From positions 14,141,434-14,205,433 of the forward strand of contig OZ038482.1 of NCBI GenBank assembly GCA_964036315.1: 64,000 nucleotides of DNA, read 5' to 3'. A program made the translations under genes and the position numbers. The stretch comes from Acanthosepion esculentum (taxonomy: Eukaryota; Mollusca; Cephalopoda; Sepiida; Sepiidae). Below are positions 32,930 through 43,590 of the stretch, piece after piece. The notes below the pieces were generated by a model. That model searched no databases. It had not been told where the DNA came from and saw nothing but the letters and a program-made list of their open reading frames with translations. Each line of letters opens with the position of its first letter. Position 1 is the first letter of the stretch.

Positions 32930-33610
32930 ACAAAATCCGTCGCCAATGCTGAAACGAGCGACAGCCATTCCCGATTCTCTCAACGGCGGCGAATTCTTGA
33001 AACGGAGTAACAAGGGAGTTTGAACTTCACACGCGGTCCCCACACCTCGCGTGCTATCCCAGTGGAGGGAGGAATATGCTCTTACTTGCCGCAGAATTTC
33101 CACAGACGCAGAGGCAGGAGTAACCAAGAGGCCGCGGGATGCTGGCATCTAAACATTTAACTTTTAAATCAGTCAATCCCTCACGCAAGTGGCCGACAAT
33201 CCTACACGTCTCGCCAGTAACCCTGACGGCAAAGCTTCCCTTCTCGATCTCTGTTTTACTTCCATCCCTGACTCTTGTCGCTTTACGCAGCACTGCTTTC
33301 CTGGAAACTCTGATCACGCCGTATGTTGGAAGTTCTCATCTGTTGTACCTGTATTTAAGAAATCTGGATTCCTTTCTGACCCATTTAACTACAGTCCTAT
33401 TAGTCTCCTACCACTCTCAGGCAAAGCATTCGAAGTGGTTAAGCACCTTACCTCCCAAGATCTACTCTCTAACAAACAATATAGTTTCCGTTTTCCCGGT
33501 CTACGGCTGACGTTCAGCTTACGAACTGAATACAGAGGACTGGTGCACAGTAGGCCACAAGGTTCCCAAAGGTTTCTCCGCAGTTTTTGTCGTTTTCCAA
33601 GGTTATAGAA
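32930..33610 (+). pseudogene. Jockey/CR1-like LINE: endonuclease end fused to RT start
   Basis: 33189 onward reads ADNPTRLASNPDGKASLLDL, then FPGNSDHAV. These are the C-terminal blocks of the apurinic-type endonuclease (the SDH motif is a catalytic signature). They are followed at once by WKFSSVVPVFKKSGFLSDP and NYSPISLLPLSGKAFEVV (RT fingers) and DLLSNKQYSFRF. The stretch normally between them is missing, so an internal deletion of well over 100 codons joins the two domains. It shows the family is APE-type. The stretch 32930-33188 may be more of the same element but is poorly preserved. Confidence 0.8.
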
Positions 33611-33638
33611 TCTAATCTGCCCAGCTAATTACCCATAG

Positions 33639-33980
33639 CTTTGGGTCCTGTCACTGGATCTAACTAACGTCTTTATCCACTGTGCCATGTGTCCTTGAGA
33701 GTGTGTGTTCAATACCCAGTTATGGCTGTGGACAACTTGGAGAGAGGAATTAACAGGAGATAACTGATAACTGACATCCATTAAACATGGCACGTGGAAC
33801 TAGAACAGTCTACCCCAGTGAGCGAAATAAAGGGTTCATTTCGATATTCCAAACCTTGAAGAAGGCTGGAGCGTACAACGGCCGAAACGTTGTAATAAAT
33901 ATGGCGACAAAGATGAGGACAATAGTCCGAATTATGTAAATAGTGTATATAATACATTATCTCAGAAATATAGAGAGATA
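33639..33980. mobile_element. Head-to-head tRNA-SINE dimer, copy D (left arm short)
   Basis: Left arm minus from CTTTGGGTCCTGTCACTGG to the centre near 33697 (CCATGTGTCCTTGAG). The right arm lacks the A-box stretch, restarts at TGTGTTCAATACCC and runs to CTCAGAAATATAGAGAGATA. CTAATT occurs at 33625-33630 and 33981-33986 but the left one is not directly adjacent, so the target duplication is uncertain. Confidence 0.72.
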
Positions 33981-34209
33981 CTAATTCATTTCTGGTTTAA
34001 TTTTAAGAACAACCTGTATATATGAGTGTCTGCGTTTGTGTCTGGGGTGGTAAGGTCCTATACCGTCCTGATGACATCATCGCTCTCAACTTGGCATCTA
34101 CGTTGAGGACACTGCCATTTATTCCTTCGTCGATAGTAAAGGTGATCAGTCAGACAAGAGGCCAAAATGGCTGCCGATGTGCAAATCCCCATCAAGACCG
34201 TCGTTAACC

Positions 34210-35035
34210 GAGTAAAAATTGGCTTGTCTATTTTAACGCCTCCAAAATTAAACTGCTCTCCATTAATGATCTAAGAGACCCTTCTCTGCCTTCCATCAGT
34301 ATGGCTGATATTATCATTCAGAGAAACTGACATGTTGTACCTTCTCGAGCTGACGTTCTCAGCTGACATGGGGTGGAAAGACTATATTGAATCCATCGCC
34401 AGATTAGCTGCTAGGAAAGTCGGTTCGAGTGAGAATATATCTTGAATGTCTATAAGTCTACCATTCGTCCATGATTAGAATATTGCTGCCATATATGGTC
34501 CGGTGTCCCTGATATTTTCCCTGGAGCTCCTCGATAAGATCCAAAGAAGAATCAGCAACATTATTGGTCCTGATCTGGCTGCTCGGCCTCAGTCACTTGC
34601 CCACCTACGTAAGGTTGCCTCTTTGTCCCCCCCACCCTTTTTAAAAAAATAAATATACTTTCATGTTAATTGCTTCGATTATCTCTTCGTTGTGGTACCT
34701 GGACTGTATGAATTTAAGCGCAATACTAAACTGGCCGCGAGATCTCATCCATTTACTCTTGAGCTAGCTAGATGTAGACGTAACTTCTAGGCTAACAGTT
34801 TCTTATCTCGCACTTCTCACTTGTGGAAACCACTCCCAGCCCCGTGCTTTCCAGCCAACTCTGATCTGCAAAATATTAAATTCAATGTCAATCGCTCTCC
34901 ACTGCCCTCCTGATTGCTTTTTTTCTTTCTCTTCATTACTAATGTTTCTGTTCCTAATTTCTACACACCCTGTAAACCCTTGCTTGTTAGTGGATGTGCG
35001 GTCTTGCTCGTGATGATACCAAGTAAAAAAAGTTT
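34210..35035 (+). pseudogene. Jockey/CR1-like LINE, 3' part
   Basis: Blocks in order: WLVYFNASKIKL-like start, PSLPSISMAD, KDYIESIARLAARKVGS, EYCCHIW-like, LDKIQRRISNIIGPDLAA, then SRTSHLWKP and a 3' UTR with CACACCCTGTAAACCCTTGC. Multiple frameshifts. Closer to the 19830 copy (SISMAD) than to the 51536 copy. Confidence 0.8.
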
Positions 35036-35138
35036 CCGGCATTTCGTCAAATATAAATTTCCCTTTGAATCACACCTAAAAAACAGAAAATAACTTTAAC
35101 TGAGAATTTGAAACTGTTCTAAATATGGCCATTTTAAA

Positions 35139-35510
35139 TCTCTATATATAAAACAGAGGATGTCTATGTGTCTGTCTGTCTGTCTGTCTGATACCTTTTC
35201 ACTCGAGATCCATCCAACAGATTTTGACCAAATTTGGCATATACATTGTACAATGTAAGATGTAGGTTCTTAGCGTAAAAAATCGATAAATTCAATAACG
35301 ATAAATCCGATCAAAAATCGATAAATTCAACTTTTTTCCCCCGATTTCGTTCCAACTCGGTATGTAGATTACTTATATCCTGACGAGCTCAACGATACCT
35401 CATTTTTATTTCTACGCCAGAGCGGTTAGCGAAAAACCGCGAAAAACGAAAAATCGATTTCAATACAAATCGATTTCAACACAAATTTTAAACTGAAAAC
35501 TCCCTCAGTT
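35139..35510 (+). mobile_element. Possible Helitron-type 5' end
   Basis: TCTCTATATATAAAACAGAGG followed by GTCTGTCTGTCTGTCTG closely resembles the 5' terminus of invertebrate Helitrons. The next 350 bp hold the repeated word AAAATCGAT(A/T) (near 35278, 35313 and 35450). No Rep/helicase coding and no CTRR-hairpin end were located, so the right limit is arbitrary. Confidence 0.4.
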
Positions 35511-35519
35511 TTCAAGCAA

Positions 35520-36235
35520 TCTAATACAAACTTCGCTCAATTGCAGCCAGCAATTGTAAGCCGACATTCACCGGACAGTACCTCAATTGCAACTCCCACC
35601 ATCCATACAGCGTAAAGAAAGGGATCGTCCGCTGCTTACAACACCGAGCAAAAGTTATAAGTAGCGACCCAGAGACATTAGATAAAGAATTGGTCTGTAT
35701 AAGTAGTACCCTACAACGTAACAACAACCCTGAGTACATGGCAGCAGCCCCCCAAAACTGGGATAGGCGGGTACAAGAGGAGGGGGGCTCAGAAACACTC
35801 AGAAAACAGCCTGCCTGCCTTATGTAAAGGTTTATCAGAGAAAATACAAAGGATCTTCGGTCCATATAACATCAGGGCAGCCTTCAAAAGCTTGACGACA
35901 CTTCGCAGATATCTCTCCCGAGTAGAACCCTCCATAGGAGAACATGACTAAAGACTGTGTGTACGCTATCCCGTGCAGCTGCGGAACGAAATATAAAGGA
36001 GAGACAGATCGCTCCCTTAAGGTGAGGCTTCAAGAACACCAAAAAGCTGTAACATGAGGGGAAGTGGAAAAATCGGGCGTGGCTGACTACATATGGAGAG
36101 AGAAGGGAGATAACCGCCCTCTGTGGGATCGAGTTGAGATCATCGACAAGGAACACCATTGGAAAATTCGTAAACTTAAGGAATCAGCACATATGGTAGG
36201 CCACAAAAATATCCTGAGCTGACAAAGCATAGAAT
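35520..36235 (+). pseudogene. Penelope-like element: RT end plus GIY-YIG endonuclease
   Basis: Plus-strand blocks: CKPTFTGQYLNCNSHHPYS, VKKGIVRCLQHRAKVI, then IQRIFGPYNIRAAFKSLTT and a frameshift, then KDCVYAIPCSCGTKYKGETD, RSLKVRLQEHQKAV, a stop, and PLWDRVEIIDKEHHWKIRK. The YAI...YKGET pair with the following R...R..EH is the GIY-YIG nuclease core that makes the priming nick. The reverse transcriptase palm (YxDD) lies upstream of the truncation and is absent. At least one frameshift and one stop: a relic. This is the clearest PLE nuclease in the window. Confidence 0.82.
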
Positions 36236-36412
36236 TGAATACTATATAGGAACCAGTAATAATGAGTACCAGAGAAAAGCGATAACAACGAAGTTGCAAT
36301 ATGAGCTCTGGTAATAATTGAAATTATAACAGAAAAAATTGAAATATGAGCACTGGTAAAAATGGTTGCTGAAGACATTAGGTTTATAATACCCAGAAAT
36401 TCATACACAGGT

Positions 36413-36705
36413 GAAGGACACATGGCACAGTGGATATAGGCGTTGGTTAGATCCAGTGACAGGATCCAAGGTGTGTGAGTTCAATACCCTGTTAAAGCAG
36501 TGGAGAACTTTCAGATGGGAAAATTAACATGAGATAACTAGAACAGTCTACCCCAGTGAGCGAAATAAAGTGTTCTGTTCGACATTCCAACCGGAGCGTA
36601 CCACGGCTGAAACGTTGTAATAAATATGGCGACAAAGATGAAGACAATAGTCCGAATAATGTAAACAATGTACATAATATCTCATCTCTGAAATATAGAC
36701 AGATA
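36413..36705 (+). mobile_element. tRNA-SINE of the dimer family, single copy G
   Basis: The only member without an opposed arm. Head GGACACATGGCACAGTGG (A box), B box GTGAGTTCAATACCC, tail TCTGAAATATAGACAGATA. It has internal deletions (the GATAACTGACATCC segment, and CTGAAGAAGG). No target duplication recognised. Confidence 0.85.
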
Positions 36706-37960
36706 AATCGGTTGATTGTTTAACAGTCATTTAACATGATAATCGAGTCCACTCATATAGTAAAAACCTACGTAAATAGAGAAAAATGACTACTTTTACA
36801 GGTTTTTTTCTTATTTTTCGTTGATCTTTCATCTAATTTTTATCAAACTTAACAATAGCTTTATAAATGTATACTCTTTTACATTCCTGGTAGCACATTG
36901 ACAAATTGAATTTTAAAAATTCCAAAATAATGTGTGGTCTGAAGTGGGTCTTCATGTTGCCTGTTTTTCCCCTTCGTATCCTCGGTTAACTTCGACTGAA
37001 TAAATACAGACTACTTCTGTTATATCAGTAACTGTATTAATTCAAAATGTTTTTTTAATGAAAGTACTTTAAATTAATTGAAGAAGATAGACTCTGTTAC
37101 ATCTAAACATGATGCTGTTTTTGCTCCATTCAGCTGTTTTTGCTCCATTCAGCTGGGTATGGCTGCTAGTAATGAATAAAATGTCCCTCTCTAGTGACAC
37201 TTTTGTTGAAAATAGACTTTTCAAACAATAAAAGAACGACGAAGGTTGAATCATTGACTATATTCGTTTCCATAAGTAAATGTAAAACTTTTTTTTTAAA
37301 AGCCTTGTTAGTGACGTACTACAGTCGGATATAAATTCTGTTATTTTTTTCCCCAACCCAACTGGGATATCAGGCTGCACTAAGTTCCCTCCACTTAATC
37401 CACTCTTTTGTGCCTTACTCTCTCTCTGTTGTTTCGCGTCCCAGAAGGTGGTTTCTGGTCTGCATGTCGGTCTTTGTCCAGTTGGTGACCAAACTTTAGA
37501 TGTTTTAATTTGACACGCCTGGGACATGACCGTTCCATCTTAACTTAAGTTTCTTAATATCAAGGGACATATTTTTACTGTCTATTCTCATTAATGATCG
37601 TATTAGGTTACGAAATATTGCAGATCTTCCGTCGTCAGCTATAATGCGAAACGTCGATGTCTACCTTCATGATTATCGACCATTTTGAGAAAAGCACGGT
37701 ACACAAAAGGCACCGTTTAGTCATGAATTAAAGCTGGAAACATCCTTTTGTTTTCTTTGTAATTTCAATTTTCTGCTTTAGTTTGACCTTTTTATATTAG
37801 GCGTATATGCTTAATATAAAAATATGTAAATGTTTTCCAGCGTTTTTTTTAACATAAAAAAAATAGTTTGCTATTCTCTGGGGCGCTGGGAACTTTTGCA
37901 CACACATAAAAAAGCAAAATATCATTACATACTAACATAATAATATTGACATTTTTGCCT
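36706..37960. other. Non-coding gap
   Basis: A 19-bp direct duplication (TGTTTTTGCTCCATTCAGC) lies at about 37116-37153. The 89-aa minus frame at 37258-37527 is unrecognised. Confidence 0.4.
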
Positions 37961-37972
37961 AGGATCAGTGTA

Positions 37973-38760
37973 TCTATCTATATTTCTGAGATGAGGTATT
38001 ATGCACATTATTTACATTATTCGGACTATTCTCCTCATCTTTGTCGCCATATCTATTACAACGTTTCGGCCATTCAGTATCTGTATATATTTCTGAGATG
38101 AGGTATTATGTACATTATTTACATTATTCGGATTATTTTCATTTTTGTCGCTATATTTATTACAACTTTTCGGCCTCTCAGTATCTGTTTATATTTCTGA
38201 GATGAGGTATTATGTACATTATTCGGACTATTGTCCTCATCTTTGTCGCCATATTTATTACAACGTTTCGGCCGTTGTACGCTCCGGCCATCTTCAGGTG
38301 TTTGGAATGTCGAACTGAACCCTTCATTTCGCGCACTGGGGTAGACTGTTCTAGTTCCACGTGCCATGTTTAATGGATGTCAGTTATCAGTTATCTCCTG
38401 TTAATTTCCCTCTGAGAGTTCTCCACTGCCTTAACCGGGTATTGAACGCACACTCTTTGGGTGCCGTCACTGGATCTAATCAACGCCTTTATCCACTGTG
38501 CCATGTGTCCTCAAGGAGTTTGAGTTCAATACCTGGTTAAGGCGGCGGAGAACTTGGAGAGGGAATTAAGCAGAAGATAACAGATAACTGATATCCATTA
38601 GACATGGCACGTGGAACTAGAACAGTCTACCCCAGTGAGCGAAATAAAGGGTTCAGTTCTACATTCCAACCACCTGAAGAAGGCCGGAGCGTACAACGGC
38701 CGAAACGTTGTAATAAATATGGCGACGAAGATGAGGACAATGGTCCGACTAAGGTAAATA
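37973..38760. mobile_element. Head-to-head tRNA-SINE dimer, copy E
   Basis: Left arm minus (37973 to about 38513), with the tail module in three tandem copies (about 104-bp period), a full body and an intact A box. Right arm plus (about 38513-38760), lacking the A-box stretch and ending at GTCCGACTAAGGTAAATA. Direct repeat AGGATCAGTGTA / AGGATCCATGTA at 37961-37972 and 38761-38772 (10 of 12 match). Confidence 0.8.
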
Positions 38761-38800
38761 AGGATCCATGTAGTATCTGTGCGCACTAATTCTATATATA

Positions 38801-39831
38801 CAGGGTGCGATGTATAAACTGTCGTCTAAATTTAGCAAACGTGAAAAAAAGCTGACATCTCATTTTAAAAGATATATTTACCAAAATTACAGAAAAATAT
38901 CTTCAAATTCCAAAGAGTACATTTATTCAATAAAATCGACATTCGCTTCCACGACGTCCTCCAGATGACTTCGGAATCTCCTGCATCTCTTCTAAGTAAA
39001 TTGTCACTAATTTATATTTTTAATTTTGTGTATGCACGTTGTTTGTTTTTGATTTTGTTGATTGCACAACATAGTAGGGTCAGTTAGGCACCATCTGTGA
39101 GAAAAAGAGCACCATGAATTTGGAAAGAGCATTTTGTACTGCTTGGCATTCGCACCGTTAGCTCCAATACGAACATTTCAGAGTGTTTGAGTGTCAATTG
39201 AGGACAGTGCATAGGATTTGGAAAGAGTTGGATGAGTCTAATGGTGATTACGAAAGTACGGCTGCTAGGAAAACACATTCTGATCGTTTCGATCAGAAAA
39301 AGAACTTTCGAATTAGTTGGTGGGGGCCTCAGACTCAACACGGAGGCCTACATCAAGTGCCTTGAGAAGGTAGTGCGGCCCTGTGCCAAGAGAGTGCCTG
39401 CTGGAAGATCCTGTCTGGCAACAAGACTCTGAACCATGTCGCACAAGCAGGAGAACCCAGTCATGGCTGTCAGACAAATTCTGCGACCACATCAACCCTT
39501 ACATCTGGCCACCTAACTCTCCAGACTGTAACCCGCTGGATTATTATGTGTAAGTCGAGAGACCAACAAAACTCCTTGTAACACCAAAGATGAACTGAAG
39601 AATTATAGAAGCATTCACCAACTTAAGCAAGAAGACCGTCCAGAAGAGAAAAAGGAGATTCCGAAGTTGTCTGGGGGCCTTGGTTGAAGCCAATGGCGAT
39701 TTTATCGAATAAATTTACTCGTTAGTATTTTAAGATATTTTCGCCTAATTTTGGTAAACATATCTGTTAAAATGAGATGTCAGTGTTATTTTCATTTCTA
39801 CGTAATTTAGACGACAATTTATGCATCTCGC

Positions 39832-39835
<4 letters not shown>
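38801..39835 (+). mobile_element. Mariner-like element, internally decayed
   Basis: Ends CAGGGTGCGATGTATAAACTG and, inverted, TGAGGCGAGATGCATAAATTG continue as inverted repeats of about 110 bp (shared words TGTCGTCTAAATT, CTGACATCTCATTTTAA, TTTACCAAAATTA). TA flanks both ends (38799-38800, 39836-39837). The length, about 1.04 kb, is short for an intact mariner. Confidence 0.88.
39130..39722 (+). pseudogene. Mariner transposase, internally deleted
   Basis: The N-terminal block TVHRIWKELDESNGDYESTA then RKTHSDRFDQKK is the HTH region. Then GGLRLNTEAYIKCLEKVVRP, GEPSHGCQTNSA-like shifted sequence, HLATXLSRL-like, and SPDCNPLDYYV holding the last catalytic Asp, ending near VEANGDFIE*. The middle of the catalytic domain with the first Asp is deleted, and frames shift at least twice. 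Confidence 0.8.
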
Positions 39836-39907
<72 letters not shown>

Positions 39908-39924
39908 TCTATCTATCTATATAT

Positions 39925-39994
<70 letters not shown>
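39836..39994. repeat. (TA)n and (GATA)n microsatellite
   Basis: TA runs interrupted by ATCT units near 39905 and seven TAGA units at 39966-39993. Confidence 0.96.
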
Positions 39995-39995
<1 letters not shown>

Positions 39996-40672
39996 TACTT
40001 TATATCATCAATGGAATAACAAAACAAACATGGTGGATATAAAAATATGCCTTGTTTATTTTTCTCTCATCCTAAAATGAGGGACTTGTTATATTGAAAC
40101 ACGAAAGAAAAATTAGGCGAACTGTAACAAAATGCGCTAAATTAAAAGCCCGGCCTCGGGTGGATATTTCTTTGTTAATTTTCGCATCTCCTCATGCCAA
40201 GCGATGTTCTTCTTTTTCTCTTCTATCAGTTTTCATTTTTCAAGTTCTTCTGATCGAAGAACTCGAGAAGAAGGGAGTCTCTTTAAGAACGCCATCTTTC
40301 TATCATTCCCTCATCAATTTTGACGTGTGTCTTACTAAACTAATGTTAATATCAAGAAAATATGAACAAATTCGTTTAGTCCAATTAGGCTGAGAGGAGG
40401 GATATTTCTAAACCGAGTAGTGGTAACTGATTAAAATCTGATATCAACCAAGTCTTCTTCATCGTCTGACCACATTTCCATTTTTCTTAAGGCAAGGTGG
40501 TCAGAGGAGAATTCTAAGATTATCTGTCGTTCAGATCTTTTTATTATTCACCAACTGTCTTTTTTTCTCTTTTATGTTACTATTGACGGATAGATTTATG
40601 ACTCTCCCACATTTCTAGATTACTAACATTACATCAGAGCATTTCTTGAGCAGTATGTATTTAAAAAAAAAA
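39995..40672. other. Non-coding gap
   Basis: A 99-aa plus frame at 40094-40393 has no recognisable domain. Confidence 0.35.
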
Positions 40673-41121
40673 TATCTGTCTATATTTCTGAGATGTGGCA
40701 TTGTAACTATTTACACAATTTTCATTGTTCGGACTATTGTCTCCATCTTTGTTGTCATATTCACGACGTTTCGACCATTGCACGCTCCGACCTTCTCCAG
40801 GTGATTTGAATTTCGAATCGAACCCTTTATTTCAACCACCGGAGTAGATTTTGCTATTTCCACGCGCCAGTTTCAGTTATTTCTCTTTAACTCAAATCTC
40901 CAAGTTTTGTTCACCTGTGTAGCGGGCAGATATTGAACTCACAGCTCTTTGGGTCAATCCACTGGATTGCTTCAATCAACGCTTTTATCCACTGAGCCAT
41001 GTGTCACTGAGGGTTCGTTTCGAAATCCCAGTTACCTGAAGAAGGTCAGAGCATACAACAACCGAAATGTCGTGAATATGACAGCAAAGACGAGGACAAC
41101 AGTCCGAACAATGTAAATAGT
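40673..41121. mobile_element. Head-to-head tRNA-SINE dimer, copy F (old subfamily)
   Basis: Left arm minus with the full tail (TATCTGTCTATATTTCTGAG) and body, more diverged than the others. The centre is near 41010 (GAGCCATGTGTCACTGAGGG). The right arm has lost head and middle (GAAATCCCAGTTACCTGAAG) and ends at GTCCGAACAATGTAAATAGT. Flanks are A-rich, so the target duplication is unclear. Confidence 0.8.
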
Positions 41122-41247
41122 AAAATAATAAAAAAATAAATAAAAAATAAAATAATAAAAAATAAATAAAAAAAAGTTAAAAAAAAAAAAAAAAAGTAGT
41201 TAAAAAATTAAACAAAAATAGTTAAAAAATAAAATAGTAAAAAAATA
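41122..41247. repeat. A-rich low-complexity tract
   Basis: Runs of AAATA and AAAAAT units. Confidence 0.9.
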
Positions 41248-41734
41248 CAATACGAGGTAAAAAAAAATGGATGCACCTATAGAAAGTCGATCTTTTGTAT
41301 TTTTACCAAGACAAGTGAGTAATAGAATTTGTTTATTAATACAGGGTATTAATACAGGTATACATATGTACATTGGTCAAAAAATGATTTAGTATTTTGT
41401 TGGGAAACCTTTTGCTTTAATAACGGCCTTAATTTTTCATGGCATGCTATCGACTAAATTCTTTAGTAAGTCAACGTCCTACGCCAGATTTTTCCTGCAT
41501 TTCTTTAATTCGCGAAAAAGTTAATCTGTGTTAACTTTCTATTACGGGCACACTTGCCCATTATCGCCCAAAGGTTTTCAATTGGGTTAATGTCAGGACT
41601 CTGATTAGAATTGAGTCTATAGCATGCCACGAAGAATTAAGGTATTAATAAACAAATTCTTTTACTCGTTTGTCTTGGGAAGAATACAAATATTGACTTT
41701 CTATGGGTGCATTCATTTTTTTTGTCTCGTGCTG
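41248..41734. mobile_element. Short Tc1-like element (non-autonomous)
   Basis: 487 bp with about 95-bp inverted repeats (left CAATACGAGGTAAAAA..., right end inverted CAGCACGAGACAAAAA...; both continue ATG.ATGCACC.ATAGAAAGTC). TA lies on both sides (41246-41247, 41735-41736). The interior at 41570-41605 still reads QSPDINPIENL on the minus strand, so it is an internally deleted Tc1-family element. Confidence 0.88.
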
Positions 41735-42569
41735 TATATTTAAATTTTATCGACACTTTTGATTTACAGTGAAAATATAACATCAAATGAAATCCTTACT
41801 TTCGGTATATCCTTTAGCTAATGATTTACAGTGTAATGTATTTGTGTCACGATATGAAATAGACATCGATTTACAAGCCACGTTTTGCACACAAGAAATA
41901 CTTGAATCAGAATACATACACAAAACAACATTTAATCTTCTTTTTGAGTCTCTTGGATTTGTTATAGCATAGATAACCGCGGACCTCTAAGTAGGCGAGG
42001 ACAGACTGAAATAGAAAGATACAGGACACCAACATAGTCACCAACACACTGTATCCGATTCTGCAAACAAAACACCTTGACGTGTCAGTAGGGATAACAT
42101 GAGTGTCGACCAACTACATTCAAGATATACTACTGGGGCGCGACTAACTGCTAAGGAACAAAAAAGAATAACGCCTGCTCTGTCAAAATGTTTGCGCTTC
42201 AGTAAGATTAGTCTAAACAATGTCATCCCGGTTGACACATCTATTTATTTAGACAAGCTCAAAATATAACAATTTAATTCTAACCTTAAAATAAAATTGT
42301 GACATTACAATGTTAGCAATCATACCGACAGTCGATAAATACAAGTATTTTTTTGTGTGTATGTCCTTCAATTTTGAAGAAATCTTTTGTCTTGGTAGAA
42401 ACTTTCTTAGGAGTCAAAAATAAGTAAACTCTGAGCAGACATGGTAGCATTTATACGAAGTCTGTCCGGAAGTTATTTAGTTATAGACTATTAACTATAA
42501 AGTGGCATTACCAAGAACAATGACACTTTAGTCTCCTTCGGCATTTGAGACCTCACACAATTATAACTA
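41735..42569. other. AT-rich gap
   Basis: No gene or shared repeat recognised. Overlapping small frames only. Confidence 0.4.
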
Positions 42570-42784
42570 CAATAAAATCCTTGACAACCGGACTAATAAT
42601 GCATTCCGGATATGAGGAATTGGTTACAAAGTCCGGATATGAGAGGTTATATTTAGATTAAAATAAAAGAACTGAAATCAGGTTTAACATTTATTTTCAA
42701 TGTTTTATAGTAAACAAAATAAGCTAATGGTGAGTGAAATATAACGGAATTGATTTTAAGGAAAAAGAAATAAATTATTTAATG

Positions 42785-43179
42785 TTAATGAAAATTAATT
42801 AAATTAAGTATGCCACGTATGCAAAACAAATAATGTAACAAGGATTTTTTTAAACGCTGTTTCATGATAATTCTTTCTTTTCTAATGTCATTCTCAACTT
42901 TTTCCGCATTTCGTTTTGCTTTTTGTTTTTGAAATTTTTTAAACGAAAGAAACTTTTTAACTCTGCGTTCGTTATTGCAATCGTCATAGCTGAATGCTGG
43001 CTTTCTTTCCATAAAACTGACAACGTATCAATAGCTTTTTCAGTTTCAGTCCAGGTTTCATCACAATCATGTTTTTTTTTATTTCCTTGTTCATTGTGAC
43101 AGTGTGAACGCTGGAGAATAGTATCTTTGGAATATTTTATATCATACAATGTTGTCTTTCCTATTTTGAACTCAGTCAT
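42785..43179 (-). pseudogene. pogo/Tigger transposase: N-terminus joined to C-terminus
   Basis: EFKIGKTTLYDIKYSKDTIL is the end of the CENP-B/pogo N-terminal helix-turn-helix. It is followed after a short lysine-rich stretch by TETEKAIDTLSVLWKESQHS, a match to the C-terminal tail (E.A...L...EQQ) of jerky/Tigger transposases. The whole DDE catalytic core is absent. The frame then shifts and ends near 42785. Confidence 0.68.
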
Positions 43180-43401
43180 TAATTACAATGAACTTTCACA
43201 AGCGTCTAGTCGGTTTAAAATTTCCACTTTTTGGGATAACTCCAAAGTTAATATTTTCCTCTTATTCCCATCATCTTTTGCATCAAAACAAGCCATTAGG
43301 GTGAAATAAGCATAAACAATTATCCAAAGTAAATTTCCTGAATAGCAAATTTCAGGTCAGTTACATATCCCCGAAATAGTTCAAATATACACATCAAAAG
43401 G

Positions 43402-43585
43402 CGGGATTCCAGATATGAGGCACTCCGGATATGAGGGATGCCGGATATGTGGGATTCCGGATATGAGGGATGCCGGATATGAGGCACTCCGGATATGAGG
43501 GATTCTGGATATGAGGAATTCCGGATATGAGGGATTCCGGATATGAGGCATTCTGGATATGAGGGATTCCGGATATGAGGGATTC
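43402..43585. repeat. 16-bp minisatellite derived from a transposon end
   Basis: About 11.5 copies of GGATATGAGGGATTCC with variants (CACTCC, GATGCC, GCATTCT). The unit equals the subterminal sequence of the pogo-like element's end. Confidence 0.93.
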
Positions 43586-43590
43586 TACTG

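Larger units (their letters stand above)
42570..43590 (-). mobile_element. pogo/Tigger-like element, internally deleted
   Basis: Left end CAATAAAATCCTTGACAACCGGA, right end (inverted) CAGTAGAATCCCTCATATCCGG, both like Tigger/pogo termini. TA precedes the left end. Near the left end GTCCGGATATGAGAGG and GCATTCCGGATATGAGG are spaced copies of the terminal motif. At the right the same motif has expanded into a 16-bp array. Carries a fused transposase remnant on the minus strand. Confidence 0.78.

Noticed and set aside
36184..36423. Minus-strand frames with hydrophobic stretches (35521-36423)
   Set aside because: Antisense of the Penelope-like GIY-YIG fragment; its plus-strand domain matches explain the conservation.
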